A stretch of 64,000 bases of DNA from G963662905 sp965230045 (GCA_965230045.1 OZ245940.1:1364001-1428000), one strand, 5' to 3'. Shown: positions 53,010-62,337, counted from the stretch's first letter. Made by a program: numbers and translations. The notes: a model not told the origin generated them from the sequence alone.

Positions 53010-53910
53010 ACTCGCTCCTTTCTGCCAGCCTTAATTTGGCGCTTCGGGCACGCGGGTTTTCTTTGATTTCATCCGCTGATGGAATCATTGGTTTTTTGTT
53101 TATCGGCTTGAATGGGGCCAGCAGGTTGCCATAGAAATCTTTTTCGGCTTTGCCTTCAAAATTGCCGTTGCGTATAAAATTTTTCACCAGGCGGTCTTCC
53201 AGTGAATGATAGGTTATTACGGAGAGCCTTCCGCCTTTGGCAATAAGTTGTGTGCAGGCTAAAAGGAATTCTTTCAGGGCGTCCAGCTCATGGTTTACTT
53301 CAATGCGCAGGGCCTGAAAAACCATAGCAAAGTATTTGTTTTCCTGATGTTTTGGGGCGCAGCTGATGCAGGTTTCGATTAGTTGGCGGGTTGTTTCTAT
53401 TTTGCCGGCATCCCTTGCGGAGATGATTGTGCTCACCAATCGTCCAGGGTTTTTTACTTCACCATAAAATTTAAAAATCCGGTAGAGTTCTGTTTCGTCC
53501 CAGCTGTTGATGATATCGGCTGCTGAAACCGGATCGTTTTGGTTCATGCGCATATCGAGCGGCCCATCGAAACGTGTAGAGAAACCGCGCTTTGCTGTGT
53601 CAAATTGATGGCTGGAAACGCCCAGGTCGGCTAGGATTCCATCAACAGGGATCAGGTTATTTAGCTTTAGGAAATTTTTAATGTAACGGTAATTGTGCGG
53701 GAAAAACAGGAAGGCAGGATGGTCAATCAGGTTTTGCCGTGCATCTACGTCCTGATCAAAAGCGATGAGCTGCCCATTGCCTGATAACTGGCTTAGGATG
53801 TGCCGTGAATGGCCGCCACCGCCAAAAGTAACATCAACATATCTTCCTTCCGGTTTTATGTTGAGGCCATCAGTGCTTTCGTGCAGCATTACGGGATTGT
53901 GATAGCTCAT
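52999..53910 (-). CDS. rsmH: 16S rRNA (cytosine1402-N4)-methyltransferase
   Basis: 303 residues. HNPVMLHESTDGLNIKPEGR, YVDVTFGGGGHSRHIL (SAM loop), GILADLGVSSHQFD, RGFSTRFDGPLDMRM and VITYHSLEDRLVK are RsmH/MraW motifs. Methylates C1402 of 16S rRNA with SAM. Confidence 0.98.
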   Translation of the reverse strand: MSYHNPVMLHESTDGLNIKPEGRYVDVTFGGGGHSRHILSQLSGNGQLIAFDQDVDARQNLIDHPAFLFFPHNYRYIKNFLKLNNLIPVDGILADLGVSSHQFDTAKRGFSTRFDGPLDMRMNQNDPVSAADIINSWDETELYRIFKFYGEVKNPGRLVSTIISARDAGKIETTRQLIETCISCAPKHQENKYFAMVFQALRIEVNHELDALKEFLLACTQLIAKGGRLSVITYHSLEDRLVKNFIRNGNFEGKAEKDFYGNLLAPFKPINKKPMIPSADEIKENPRARSAKLRLAERSEYEG

Positions 53911-53924
53911 TTCCTGTTTTGTTT

Positions 53925-54401
53925 TTATTCGTCAAAATCCGGCTCGTCAAATGTCAAGCCGCCCATTACTTCTTCCGTGAGGTCGCCAAAGTCTTTTTCG
54001 CTCTCATTGATGCTGGCTTCGTATTTCTCCTTGTCCCAAACTTCAAGTCGGTCAATAGAGGAAGAAATGACTACATTTTTGCTTATGCCGCTGAAAGCCA
54101 GTAAGTCTTTGGCTACAATAATCCTCCCGGTACTGTCTGGTGAAACCTGTTTTGCCCCTGCCATGAAGCGACGGATAAATTCGTTATGGGTTCTCTTGTA
54201 GCGGTTGAGTTTGCTGATGTGCTTCATTTCTTTTTTCCATGTTGACATAGGGAAAAGCTCCAGGCATTCGTTAAAAGCACTTCGTTTCAGTACCAGACCG
54301 TCGGGGGATTCGCTGAGCAGCTGTTTTTTGAGGGCAGCAGGCAACAGGATGCGGCCTTTCGCATCCATCTTGCACTCGTGTACCTCCATGAATTCCAGCA
54401 T
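53925..54401 (-). CDS. mraZ: Transcriptional regulator MraZ
   Basis: 158 residues from ATG 54401 (MLEFMEVHECKMDAKGRIL). A TTG two codons earlier is in frame but the ATG fits the family better. Two AbrB-like half domains carry the DxxGR motifs MDAKGRILLPA and DSTGRIIVAKD. MraZ represses its own cluster in studied bacteria by binding repeated TGGGA-type boxes, which are present just upstream (54432-54471). Confidence 0.97.
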   Translation of the reverse strand: MLEFMEVHECKMDAKGRILLPAALKKQLLSESPDGLVLKRSAFNECLELFPMSTWKKEMKHISKLNRYKRTHNEFIRRFMAGAKQVSPDSTGRIIVAKDLLAFSGISKNVVISSSIDRLEVWDKEKYEASINESEKDFGDLTEEVMGGLTFDEPDFDE

Positions 54402-54417
54402 GCTCAATAATTTTGTT

Positions 54418-54425
54418 CAAATATA
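54418..54425 (-). promoter_or_regulatory. Predicted -7 box of the dcw cluster
   Basis: TATATTTG on the minus strand, 16 bp before the mraZ ATG. The MraZ boxes lie directly upstream and cover the -15 to -55 region. Confidence 0.6.
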
Positions 54426-54431
54426 CACAAC

Positions 54432-54471
54432 ATTTTCCCACATTAATGCACTTTTCCCTACAATTCCCCAC
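54432..54471 (-). promoter_or_regulatory. Predicted MraZ operator: four 10-bp repeats
   Basis: On the minus strand GTGGGGAATT, GTAGGGAAAA, GTGCATTAAT and GTGGGAAAAT follow each other with an exact 10-bp period. The third unit is degenerate. MraZ of studied species recognises TGGGA-type boxes separated by 5 bp, which is the same 10-bp period. Position over the promoter supports autorepression. Confidence 0.8.
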
Positions 54472-54637
54472 TTTGTTAATAACTTTTTGTCGTAAATTGT
54501 GAATTAGGGTTCTTTAAATTCTTGAAATATAGAGTGTTATGAGGTGGGTGAAAAAATGTTGAATTCACGTCAGGCAGTTGTTTTTGAGGGCAAATTTTTA
54601 CCAAAATATTTGGAGAAAAATTTGGTCGATTTATCAT

Positions 54638-54645
54638 TATCTTTG
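54638..54645 (+). promoter_or_regulatory. Predicted -7 box for the acyltransferase-engB operon
   Basis: TATCTTTG ends 8 bp before the ATG at 54654, so the message would be almost leaderless. Confidence 0.55.
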
Positions 54646-54653
54646 TATGAATT

Positions 54654-55550
54654 ATGGAAGCGAATCAAATCTTAAAAGACTATCTGGTGCCGAGGACGAA
54701 ACCGGAAGATATATCCCCGGATTTTGTAAACGTAGAGCGGGTGATCCGAAGCAAGAACCCTCGTTTGGCCAAGGCCCTTCCCGGCTTTCTTATCCGTTTG
54801 ATAGAACGGATTATTCATCAAAAAAGGATTAACGATATTATTTACGGAAAGCGCAATACATATGGAGTGCCATATATTCAAGAATGCCTCAATGATTTTG
54901 GTATTACATTTGAAGTAGAAGGTTTGGAAAATGTTGATTTAAAAGGACGTTACCTGATTGCTTCAAATCATCCGCTTGGAGGAATTGATGGCTTGATTTT
55001 AATTGCTGCAATTTCGAAAGTGCGTCCTGATATTGTTTTTCCTGTAAATGATCTTCTACTTAATGTGCCCCAGCTTCAGCCCTTTTTTGTGCCGGTAAAC
55101 AAGCATGGTTCCAATGCCCGCAACCGCGAGCTTTTTGATGCAGCCTTTGAATCCGATTATATGGTTTTGTATTTTCCGGCCGGTTTGGTTTCACGCCGAA
55201 AAAAAGGCGTAATTCGTGATCCTGAATGGAAAAAAACATTCATCAGCAAAGCAATTTCCTACAAGCGGGATATTTTGCCGGTTCATATTGATGGGAAAAA
55301 CTCAGGATTTTTTTATTCCTTTGCAAATTGGCGTGTGCGCCTGGGGATAAAAACCAACCTGGAAATGGTTTTGCTTCCGGATGAGATGTTTCGTCCAAGG
55401 CAAAAACATTTTCGTATTACAATCGGTAAGCCTGTTTCACACGAAACTTTCGACCGCAGCAGGCGTCCAAATAAATGGGCAAAATTGATGCAGGAGCATG
55501 TTTATCGCCTGAAAGATGGCCTTGATGATTTTGAGGGACTTATAAAATAA
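54654..55550 (+). CDS. PlsC-like lysolipid acyltransferase (possible GlsA-type O-acyltransferase)
   Basis: 298 residues. Acyltransferase block I SNHPLGGIDGL (His106 to Asp112), a PVNKHGSNARNRE segment, and FPAGLVSRRKKGVIRD (block III equivalent). With the OlsB-like gene 4 bp downstream it matches the two-enzyme route to N-acyl amino acid lipids (glycine, ornithine or serine-glycine lipids), where this enzyme adds the second fatty acid by O-acylation. The head-group amino acid is not deducible. Confidence 0.8.
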   Translation: MEANQILKDYLVPRTKPEDISPDFVNVERVIRSKNPRLAKALPGFLIRLIERIIHQKRINDIIYGKRNTYGVPYIQECLNDFGITFEVEGLENVDLKGRYLIASNHPLGGIDGLILIAAISKVRPDIVFPVNDLLLNVPQLQPFFVPVNKHGSNARNRELFDAAFESDYMVLYFPAGLVSRRKKGVIRDPEWKKTFISKAISYKRDILPVHIDGKNSGFFYSFANWRVRLGIKTNLEMVLLPDEMFRPRQKHFRITIGKPVSHETFDRSRRPNKWAKLMQEHVYRLKDGLDDFEGLIK

Positions 55551-55554
55551 TTTT

Positions 55555-56529
55555 ATGGAAAAGATCATTCCAAAAGTAGACCGCTCGTTGATTAAGAAAG
55601 AGCTGAATGATTTACGTTTTGTCCGCAAAACTAATTATGGAAAAAGGGAGATTTATATCATTACGCATCATAATGCACCGAATGTGATGCGCGAAATTGG
55701 CCGGTTACGGGAGCTGTCTTTCCGTGATGCCAAAGGCGGTACCGGAAAGGAAGTAGATATAGATGTGTATGATACTGCCCCAAACCCCTTTAAACAGCTT
55801 ATTGTTTGGGATCCAATAGATGAGGAGATTATTGGGGGTTATCGTTTTATCGATTGCAATGATCTCTCTGTTGATGCAGATGGTACAGTACATTCCCCTA
55901 CGGGAAAACTTTTTAATTTCAGTCCGCGCTTCATCAAAGATTATATGCCGCATACCATCGAGTTGGGTCGTTCCTTTGTGCAGCCATCCTATCAGGCCTC
56001 CTATAATATCCGTAAAGGAATGTTTTCTTTAGATAATTTGTGGGATGGTTTGGGTGCTTTGGTTGTGGATAACCCACATGTGAAATATTTTTTCGGGAAA
56101 ATGACAATGTATCCGCATTATACTCCGGAAGCCAAACAACTTTTGTTGAGTTTCCTACAACGTTTTTTCCCGGATCCTGAGCATCTGGTAGTGCCACATG
56201 CGCATTGTGCCGTAAATGTTGCCGATAGTAGTGTAGCTGAGATTTTTACAGGCAGTTCTTATGAAGAAAATTACCGTATTTTAAATAAGGCCATAAGGGA
56301 CTATAAAGAGAATATTCCGCCGCTTTTTAATGCCTATATGAACCTTTCACCAACAATGCGTACACTGGGAACTGCTGTTAATAATGTTTTCGGTGCCGTT
56401 GAAGAAACCGGTATCATCATTACAATCAGTGATGTTTATGAAACAAAAAAGAAACGTCATCTCGCTACATACCTGAAAGGGCGCATTAAATTAAGTAATA
56501 TCAAGCTGAAGATCAGAAAGCCAAAATAA
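55555..56529 (+). CDS. OlsB-like amino-acid N-acyltransferase (GlsB-type, hemolysin-like)
   Basis: 324 residues, GNAT-like fold. REIGRLRELSFRDAKGGTG, YDTAPNPFKQLIVWDPIDEE, IGGYRFI and ELGRSFVQPSYQ are typical of the OlsB/hemolysin family that attaches a 3-hydroxy fatty acid from ACP to an amino acid. It is paired with the PlsC-like gene. Its stop overlaps the engB start (TAATG). Confidence 0.82.
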   Translation: MEKIIPKVDRSLIKKELNDLRFVRKTNYGKREIYIITHHNAPNVMREIGRLRELSFRDAKGGTGKEVDIDVYDTAPNPFKQLIVWDPIDEEIIGGYRFIDCNDLSVDADGTVHSPTGKLFNFSPRFIKDYMPHTIELGRSFVQPSYQASYNIRKGMFSLDNLWDGLGALVVDNPHVKYFFGKMTMYPHYTPEAKQLLLSFLQRFFPDPEHLVVPHAHCAVNVADSSVAEIFTGSSYEENYRILNKAIRDYKENIPPLFNAYMNLSPTMRTLGTAVNNVFGAVEETGIIITISDVYETKKKRHLATYLKGRIKLSNIKLKIRKPK

Positions 56530-57116
56530 TGGAAATAAAAGAGGCGAAATTTTTAAAAAGCAGTGTGCAAATCGGTCAGTGCCCACCAACTGATTTACCG
56601 GAGTTTGCTTTTATTGGGCGTTCCAATGTAGGAAAATCTTCCCTGATTAATATGCTGACGAACAATAAAAACCTGGCAAAGACATCAGGCAAGCCCGGAA
56701 AAACAAGGCTGATCAATCATTTTATTGTTGACGATCGTTGGTATTTAGTTGATTTACCGGGATTTGGCTATGCAAAGGTTTCAAAAAAAGAACGTGCTAA
56801 ATGGGAGCGGAATACATATCTGTATCTCGAAAAAAGAGAAAACCTGCAAATGATTTTTTTGTTGATCGACAGCCGTATCCCGCCGCAAAAAATTGATCTG
56901 GAATTTATGCAATGGCTTGCATCCAAACAATTGCCTTTTGTTTTACTTTTTACAAAATGTGATAAGCTTAAAAGCGAAAAAGTGGATGATAACCTAAAGG
57001 CGTATGTGGCAGAGCTTCGTAAGAACTGGAAAGAGATTCCATTTGCACTTAAAACTTCATCAGAAGATAAAACCGGAAGGGACGAAATCCTGAGCCTTAT
57101 TTCCGGGATGATATAA
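56529..57116 (+). CDS. engB: Ribosome biogenesis GTP-binding protein EngB/YsxC
   Basis: 195 residues. G1 IGRSNVGKSSLINML (from residue 29), G3 DLPGFGYAKVSK, G4 TKCDKL. Needed for large ribosomal subunit assembly in studied bacteria. It overlaps the preceding gene by one base. Confidence 0.97.
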   Translation: MEIKEAKFLKSSVQIGQCPPTDLPEFAFIGRSNVGKSSLINMLTNNKNLAKTSGKPGKTRLINHFIVDDRWYLVDLPGFGYAKVSKKERAKWERNTYLYLEKRENLQMIFLLIDSRIPPQKIDLEFMQWLASKQLPFVLLFTKCDKLKSEKVDDNLKAYVAELRKNWKEIPFALKTSSEDKTGRDEILSLISGMI

Positions 57117-57146
57117 AAAATCCCCACATGAAGTATGCAGGGATTG
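57113..57146 (-). terminator. Terminator of the carboxylase pair
   Basis: On the minus strand AATCCC and GGGGATT form a short stem followed by TTTTTT, 22 bp beyond the biotin carrier stop. Weak stem. Confidence 0.5.
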
Positions 57147-57167
57147 AAATATTGATTTCGTATTAGT

Positions 57168-57494
57168 CTATTCAAATTCGATCAATAAATACCGTTTTGG
57201 TATTTTTTGGTTCAGTTCAATATTGATCTTTTTGATTTTTCCACTGATAGGCGATGCAATTTCATTGAGCATTTTCATTGCTTCCAAAACAAGCAATATT
57301 TGCCCTTCTTCCACATCATCACCTTCTTTTATCCGGATATCTTTAATTTCACCCGGAATAAAAGCAAACATCAGTTTTTCATTGGGTTTTTCATATTTCA
57401 CCCTATTCTCAAACTTCTTGGTGTAGGTTGTTTTATACACCGCATCATCTATGATAAAATCCTTAAAATCAGGTTTTTCTTTGCTTGCGCTCAT
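57168..57494 (-). CDS. Biotin carboxyl carrier protein
   Basis: 108 residues. The C-terminal 75 form a biotinyl domain with the attachment site VLEAMKMLNEI (Lys74) and the mirror SPISGKIKKI. The N-terminal 35 residues are a short linker-like extension. It should carry CO2 for the carboxyltransferase encoded 41 bp upstream. No biotin carboxylase or membrane decarboxylase subunit is in the window. Confidence 0.9.
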   Translation of the reverse strand: MSASKEKPDFKDFIIDDAVYKTTYTKKFENRVKYEKPNEKLMFAFIPGEIKDIRIKEGDDVEEGQILLVLEAMKMLNEIASPISGKIKKINIELNQKIPKRYLLIEFE

Positions 57495-57535
57495 ATCAGT
57501 TTGCTTTGATTGTCCATAAAAATATTAAGGTTGGC

Positions 57536-59083
57536 TTAAAATGGTGGGATGCCATGTTTTTTATGGATGGGTTTTTCCGATTTATTATCGGAGATATTTA
57601 GTGCGTGCTCAATAAAGTGACGTGTTTCACGCGGATCGATCACAGCATCTACATAACCGTAAGCGGCAGCAACATAAGGATTTGCAAATTTATTTTTGTA
57701 TTCCTCGATTTTCTGTTGCCTCATGGCTTCCGGATCTTCTGCATTCATGATTTCCTTGCGGAATATGATGTTGGCAGCACCTTCGGGGCCCATAACTGCA
57801 ATTTCTGCGGTTGGCCAGGCGAACACAAAATCTGCTTTGAGGTGGTGCGAGCACATCGCGATATAGCCACCGCCGTAAGCTTTGCGCAGGATAATAGTAA
57901 TTTTCGGCACTGTGGCTTCTGAATAAGCATAAAGCACTTTAGCGCCGTGGCGGATCACACCGGCATGTTCCTGGTCAACACCCGGCAAATAACCCGGAAG
58001 GTCAACCAGCGTTACCAATGGGATATTGAATGAGTCGCAATAGCGGATAAAACGTGCGGCTTTATCAGAAGAATCCACATCGAGTACACCGGCCAGGACC
58101 AAAGGTTGGTTGGCAATAAAACCAACAGTTTCGCCATTGAGCCTTCCAAATCCAATTACAATATTGCGGGCAAATAATTCCTGAACTTCCATGAAGTCGG
58201 AATCATCGGTCAGGGCTTTGATTACATCGCGTACATCGTAAGGCTGGCCTGGATTTGCCGGAATAATATCATCAATTTTATAGGTACGGGTTTTGGGGTT
58301 TTTCTTGGGGAATTTTTTTGCTTTTTCCAGATTGCTCCATGGGATAAAACTGACGAGTTTCTTAATCTGGGAGAAGCATTCAGTTTCGGATTCAGCGTAG
58401 AAATGTGCATTACCTGTAAGTTCGGCCTGAACGCGGGCGCCACCCAAATCTTCTTTAGAGATTTCTTCGCCCAATACGGTTTTGATAACCTCCGGGCCTG
58501 TAATGAACATCTGGGAAATTTTGTCCACAACAAACACAAAGTCGGTCAATGCCGGGCTGTAAACCGCACCACCGGCGCAGGGTCCCAAAATCACTGATAT
58601 TTGAGGGATAACACCACTGGCTTGTGTATTGCGATAAAAAATATCACCATAACCTGCCAATGCGTTTACGCCTTCCTGGATGCGTGCGCCGCCCGAATCG
58701 TTGATACCGATAATCGGCACCTTCATCTTCAGGGCATGATCCATAATTTTTGTGATTTTTTTGGCATGTGCATAGCCTAGCGAACCACCGGCTACGGTGA
58801 AGTCCTGCGCATAAATACAAACCGGATGGCCTTCAATGGTTCCTGTTCCGGTTACCACGCCGTCTCCGGGTAAAAATTTCTTGTCAAGGTCAAAGTCTTT
58901 TCCGGCCTGCTCAACAAAGAGGTCGTATTCCTGAAAAGATTTGGGATCGAGTACCGCAATGATGCGTTCACGCGCTGTCATTTTACCTCTCTGTTTTTGC
59001 TTCTCGATCGCTTTGCTACCACCACCCTGCAGAGCGTTTCTCATGCGTTGTCTTAGCTCGTGGGTTTTTTGTTTTAATGGCAT
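57536..59083 (-). CDS. Acyl-CoA carboxylase beta (carboxyltransferase) subunit, propionyl/methylmalonyl-CoA type
   Basis: 515 residues from ATG 59083 (MPLKQKTHELRQRMRNALQG). A TTG two codons earlier is a poor alternative. Crotonase-fold carboxyltransferase: GGSKAIEKQKQRGKMTARER, GGSLGYAHAKKITKIMDHAL, INDSGGARIQEGV, GPCAGGAVYSPALTDFVF, and LRKAYGGGYIAMCSHHLKAD. It works with the biotin carrier downstream, either as propionyl-CoA carboxylase or methylmalonyl-CoA decarboxylase. The two cannot be told apart from sequence alone. Confidence 0.9.
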   Translation of the reverse strand: MPLKQKTHELRQRMRNALQGGGSKAIEKQKQRGKMTARERIIAVLDPKSFQEYDLFVEQAGKDFDLDKKFLPGDGVVTGTGTIEGHPVCIYAQDFTVAGGSLGYAHAKKITKIMDHALKMKVPIIGINDSGGARIQEGVNALAGYGDIFYRNTQASGVIPQISVILGPCAGGAVYSPALTDFVFVVDKISQMFITGPEVIKTVLGEEISKEDLGGARVQAELTGNAHFYAESETECFSQIKKLVSFIPWSNLEKAKKFPKKNPKTRTYKIDDIIPANPGQPYDVRDVIKALTDDSDFMEVQELFARNIVIGFGRLNGETVGFIANQPLVLAGVLDVDSSDKAARFIRYCDSFNIPLVTLVDLPGYLPGVDQEHAGVIRHGAKVLYAYSEATVPKITIILRKAYGGGYIAMCSHHLKADFVFAWPTAEIAVMGPEGAANIIFRKEIMNAEDPEAMRQQKIEEYKNKFANPYVAAAYGYVDAVIDPRETRHFIEHALNISDNKSEKPIHKKHGIPPF

Positions 59084-59329
59084 ATTCAATCGTTTTTGGT
59101 TTATTTTAGCACTAACCTATTCTAATATTGAAAATTAGCTGTGCTTTTATACTGCCTTAGCCTTGCAAAATTAAATACTTTTCGCAAAAATGCAAATCTA
59201 ATTTATTTTGTTTAAAAACATGAAAATCAATTCGTTGTGAAAGTATTCATATTTTTGTATACGTGGGTGCTGCCCGTATTTCGGTTGTTTTTAATAATTT
59301 TGTTAGCACAATTTAATGCGCTGAAACAC

Positions 59330-59683
59330 ATGAATATAGAAGCTTATCGCGATTACTGCCTGAGTCTGAAAGGCGTTACAGAATCCTTTCCGTTTGATGA
59401 AACTACATTAGTTTTTAAGGTCATGGGCAAAATGTTCTCATTATTAAATACAAAAGCGGAGCATTCCGTAAATCTCAAGTGCTTGCCTGATAAGTGTTTG
59501 CAGGTCAGAGAGCAGTATCCTGCTGTCAAAGCCGGTTATCATATGAACAAAAAACATTGGAATACCATCCCATTTGATCCTTCTATCGAAGACCAAAAAA
59601 TACTGGAATGGACCAAAGAATCTTATGACTTGATCGTAAGCGGCCTGACAAAAAGGCTCAAAGCTGAGCTTGAAAGTTTATAG
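59330..59683 (+). CDS. MmcQ/YjbR family protein
   Basis: 117 residues from ATG 59330 (MNIEAYRDYCLSLKGVTESF). The upstream in-frame extension to 59237 is hydrophobic and unlike the family. Conserved: SFPFDETTLVFKVMGKMFSL, YHMNKKHWNTI, SYDLIVSGL. CyaY-like fold, sometimes described as DNA-binding; role not established. Converges on mutS2. Confidence 0.9.
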   Translation: MNIEAYRDYCLSLKGVTESFPFDETTLVFKVMGKMFSLLNTKAEHSVNLKCLPDKCLQVREQYPAVKAGYHMNKKHWNTIPFDPSIEDQKILEWTKESYDLIVSGLTKRLKAELESL

Positions 59684-59711
59684 GTGAATTTCCTGATTGG
59701 TTATTTGGCGC

Positions 59712-62147
59712 TTATTTCAGGTGGACTACGGTAATTCCATGCCCGCCAAATTCGATATGTTCATCGGCGGCTCGCTCAACTTCAGGTTTTTTGAGCAACA
59801 TGTCGCGAATCATCATCCGTAAGATGCCATTGCCTTTGCCGTGGAGTATGCGCACTTCGTGCATGCTGAGCAAATGGGCTTCATCAATATATTTTTCCAC
59901 AGAAGCCAAGGCATCCTGAGTCCGTCTGCCGCGCACATCAATCTGTAGCTCAAAGTTGGCTGCACGCTTGTTCATGTCATTCATTATATTATGGTAGCGC
60001 ACGCTGCTGCTTATGGTTTTGGGTTTTTGCCCGCCAAAATATTCCAGCCGGTCGAGTGGTGTTTTTAAAGTAAATGAGTCAAAAGAGACCAAAGCTCCCT
60101 TTCCCATCATTTTCACAATTTCACCTACGGCCTTTTGTTGCTTCAGGCGCACCGGATCACCTTTTTTGAGAAATTTGCTGCTGTCTGGGGCTTTTGGGGC
60201 AGGTTCCTTTTTGCTTACTGTTGTTTTTTTACTTTGCTTTTGTTCTGGTTTTAGCTCCTTTTCCAGCCTCTTCTTCTCATCCTCCAGTTTTTGGCGCAAT
60301 GCTTTGGTGCGCTCCTTTTCTGCCTGGCTTTCCTTGATTTCGCGGATGACCTGCTCAATGGTTTTATTGGCGTTTTTTAGGATGTCTGCGGCTTCTTCAC
60401 GTGCTTCTTCAAGGATCTTTGATTTTCGTTCCTGCACTTCAGTGCTCAGGTTTTGGTATTTTTCAATTATTTCTGAAAGAAAACTATCGGCCACATTCAC
60501 TTTTTCCATTTTCTCGTTCAGCTCTTTTTTATCTATTTCGAGCTGTTGTAATTGTTGGTCGAAAGAAAGGTGCTTGCTTCCGCTTTTGCTTTCGGCGCGT
60601 TTTAAAATTGCTTTTGGGAAGCCGATTTTTTCAGCAATTTCAAAAGCAAATGAACTTCCCGGCTTTCCTGTTTTGAGTTCGTAAAGCGGGTTCATGCTTT
60701 TGGTATCGAACAGCATTGCACCGTTAAAAATTTCTTTTCGTTTGTCGGCCAGAAGTTTAAGGTTGCTGTAGTGGGTGGTTACAACGCCTGTTGCTTTTTT
60801 GTTGCCCATATGTTCCAGAATGGCTTCGGCGATGGCCCCGCCCAGATGAGGTTCGGTGCCTGTTCCAAATTCATCAATCAGGAATAGGGTTTCCTCTCCG
60901 GCAATCCGGCTGAGTTTTTTCATGCCAACCAGGTGACTGGAATAGGTACTCAGGTCATTTTCAATGGATTGTTCATCGCCGATATCTACAAAAAGATCCT
61001 TAAAAATGCCGCTGGAACTGCTTTCTTTGGCCGGAACGAGCATCCCGCATTGCAGCATATACTGAAGCAGGCCAATGGTTTTCAAACAAACGGATTTCCC
61101 TCCTGCATTGGGTCCTGAGATTACCAAAATCCTGTGTTCTTGGTTAAGCTCAACGCTCAGCGGGACGACTTTTTTGCCGCTTTCACGAAATTTCATGAAT
61201 AAGAGGGGGTGGCGGGCCTGTTCCCATTTGATTTTGTGCTCATCGTTTAATGAAGGCTTTTGCGATTCGGTTTCGATAGCAAAGCGGGCTTTGGCCCTGA
61301 TGAAATCCAGCATACCGATAAAGCGCAAACCGCTCAAAAGGTCTTCGGTTTCCGGCCTGATTTCATCGGTTATGCGGGTCAGGATACGGATGATTTCCCT
61401 TTTTTCTTCGTATTCCAGTTTGCGCACCTTGTTGTTGTTCTCCAAAACTTCTGCCGGTTCAACGTAAACGGTCTGTCCGGTAGCGGATTCATCCTGCACA
61501 AAGCCCTGTATCTGCCTGCGGTATGTGGCTTGCAGCGGAATTACCATGCGCCCGTTGCGGATTCCTGCTTCCGTATCGTCTTCGGGAGTCCATCCCGATT
61601 TTTTGGCAAGCTTGATTATCTGGCGGACCTTCTTTTCAGAGTCGGCCAGGGCACGGCGTATTTTTGTGCGGATCTCGGCAAGTTCTGTACTGGCATGGTC
61701 GCGGATTTCCCCTTTTTCGTCAACTATTTTTTCTACTTTTCCCGGTAGGGATGCGTTCAGGAAAATATTTTCGGCAAGCTCATTAAGCGCCGGATATTTA
61801 TTGTCTTCTTTTCGCGCCCTCAGATAATCAAGCATATCCAAAATAGTCATCATGGTAATGCGCAATTCGGTCAGCGCTTCTGTATCCATAAAAGTTCCCG
61901 GTGTGGCAATACGCCTTAGTTCCTGATACAGGTCAAATATCTCGCCCGAAGGTTTTTTGTCCTCAAACAGCAAAATTTGACGGTATTCATCGCTTTGTTC
62001 CAAACAGCGCGAAATGTGCACAGCGCTTTCTGAAAAGCTCATTTTTTGTGCAAAATGCCTGCCGGAAGCACTGAAACAATAGTCCTCAAGGCTTTGCCTG
62101 ATTTTGCTAAAGCCAATCTTTTCTTCAAAATTATTTGGGTAAATCAC
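59712..62147 (-). CDS. mutS2: MutS2 family protein (Smr-domain endonuclease/ribosome rescue factor)
   Basis: 811 residues, starting at GTG 62147 because no suitable ATG exists. MutS core with Walker A ISGPNAGGKSVCLKTIG, LFLIDEFGTGTEPHLGGAIA, TTHYSNLKLLAD, then a long coiled coil with Lys and Glu, and a C-terminal Smr domain (IDVRGRRTQDA, ILHGKGNGILRMMI). The family suppresses recombination and has been linked to collided-ribosome splitting. It is not a mismatch repair MutS, since the mismatch domain I is absent. Confidence 0.97.
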   Translation of the reverse strand: MIYPNNFEEKIGFSKIRQSLEDYCFSASGRHFAQKMSFSESAVHISRCLEQSDEYRQILLFEDKKPSGEIFDLYQELRRIATPGTFMDTEALTELRITMMTILDMLDYLRARKEDNKYPALNELAENIFLNASLPGKVEKIVDEKGEIRDHASTELAEIRTKIRRALADSEKKVRQIIKLAKKSGWTPEDDTEAGIRNGRMVIPLQATYRRQIQGFVQDESATGQTVYVEPAEVLENNNKVRKLEYEEKREIIRILTRITDEIRPETEDLLSGLRFIGMLDFIRAKARFAIETESQKPSLNDEHKIKWEQARHPLLFMKFRESGKKVVPLSVELNQEHRILVISGPNAGGKSVCLKTIGLLQYMLQCGMLVPAKESSSSGIFKDLFVDIGDEQSIENDLSTYSSHLVGMKKLSRIAGEETLFLIDEFGTGTEPHLGGAIAEAILEHMGNKKATGVVTTHYSNLKLLADKRKEIFNGAMLFDTKSMNPLYELKTGKPGSSFAFEIAEKIGFPKAILKRAESKSGSKHLSFDQQLQQLEIDKKELNEKMEKVNVADSFLSEIIEKYQNLSTEVQERKSKILEEAREEAADILKNANKTIEQVIREIKESQAEKERTKALRQKLEDEKKRLEKELKPEQKQSKKTTVSKKEPAPKAPDSSKFLKKGDPVRLKQQKAVGEIVKMMGKGALVSFDSFTLKTPLDRLEYFGGQKPKTISSSVRYHNIMNDMNKRAANFELQIDVRGRRTQDALASVEKYIDEAHLLSMHEVRILHGKGNGILRMMIRDMLLKKPEVERAADEHIEFGGHGITVVHLK

Positions 62148-62151
62148 ATTG

Positions 62152-62159
62152 CAAAATTA
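62152..62159 (-). promoter_or_regulatory. Predicted -7 box of mutS2
   Basis: TAATTTTG on the minus strand ends 4 bp before the GTG start, implying a leaderless transcript. Confidence 0.5.
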
Positions 62160-62211
62160 CAGTTTTTAATTTTTAGTTTTCTGTCAATACTCAATTTCAA
62201 AATCAAATTTG

Positions 62212-62219
62212 TATCTTTG
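62212..62219 (+). promoter_or_regulatory. Predicted -7 box of aroB
   Basis: TATCTTTG, exact consensus, 118 bp before the aroB ATG and back-to-back with the mutS2 promoter. Confidence 0.55.
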
Positions 62220-62337
62220 AGCAACCTAGAAACAGTAATAGTCCTTTTTTTTACTAAATTTTAAGAATTTTCAGGCTTAAATTGGACGCCGGCCTTATTT
62301 TTAGCAATCAAAAAGGAGACAGAAAATTTTTAGCTTT

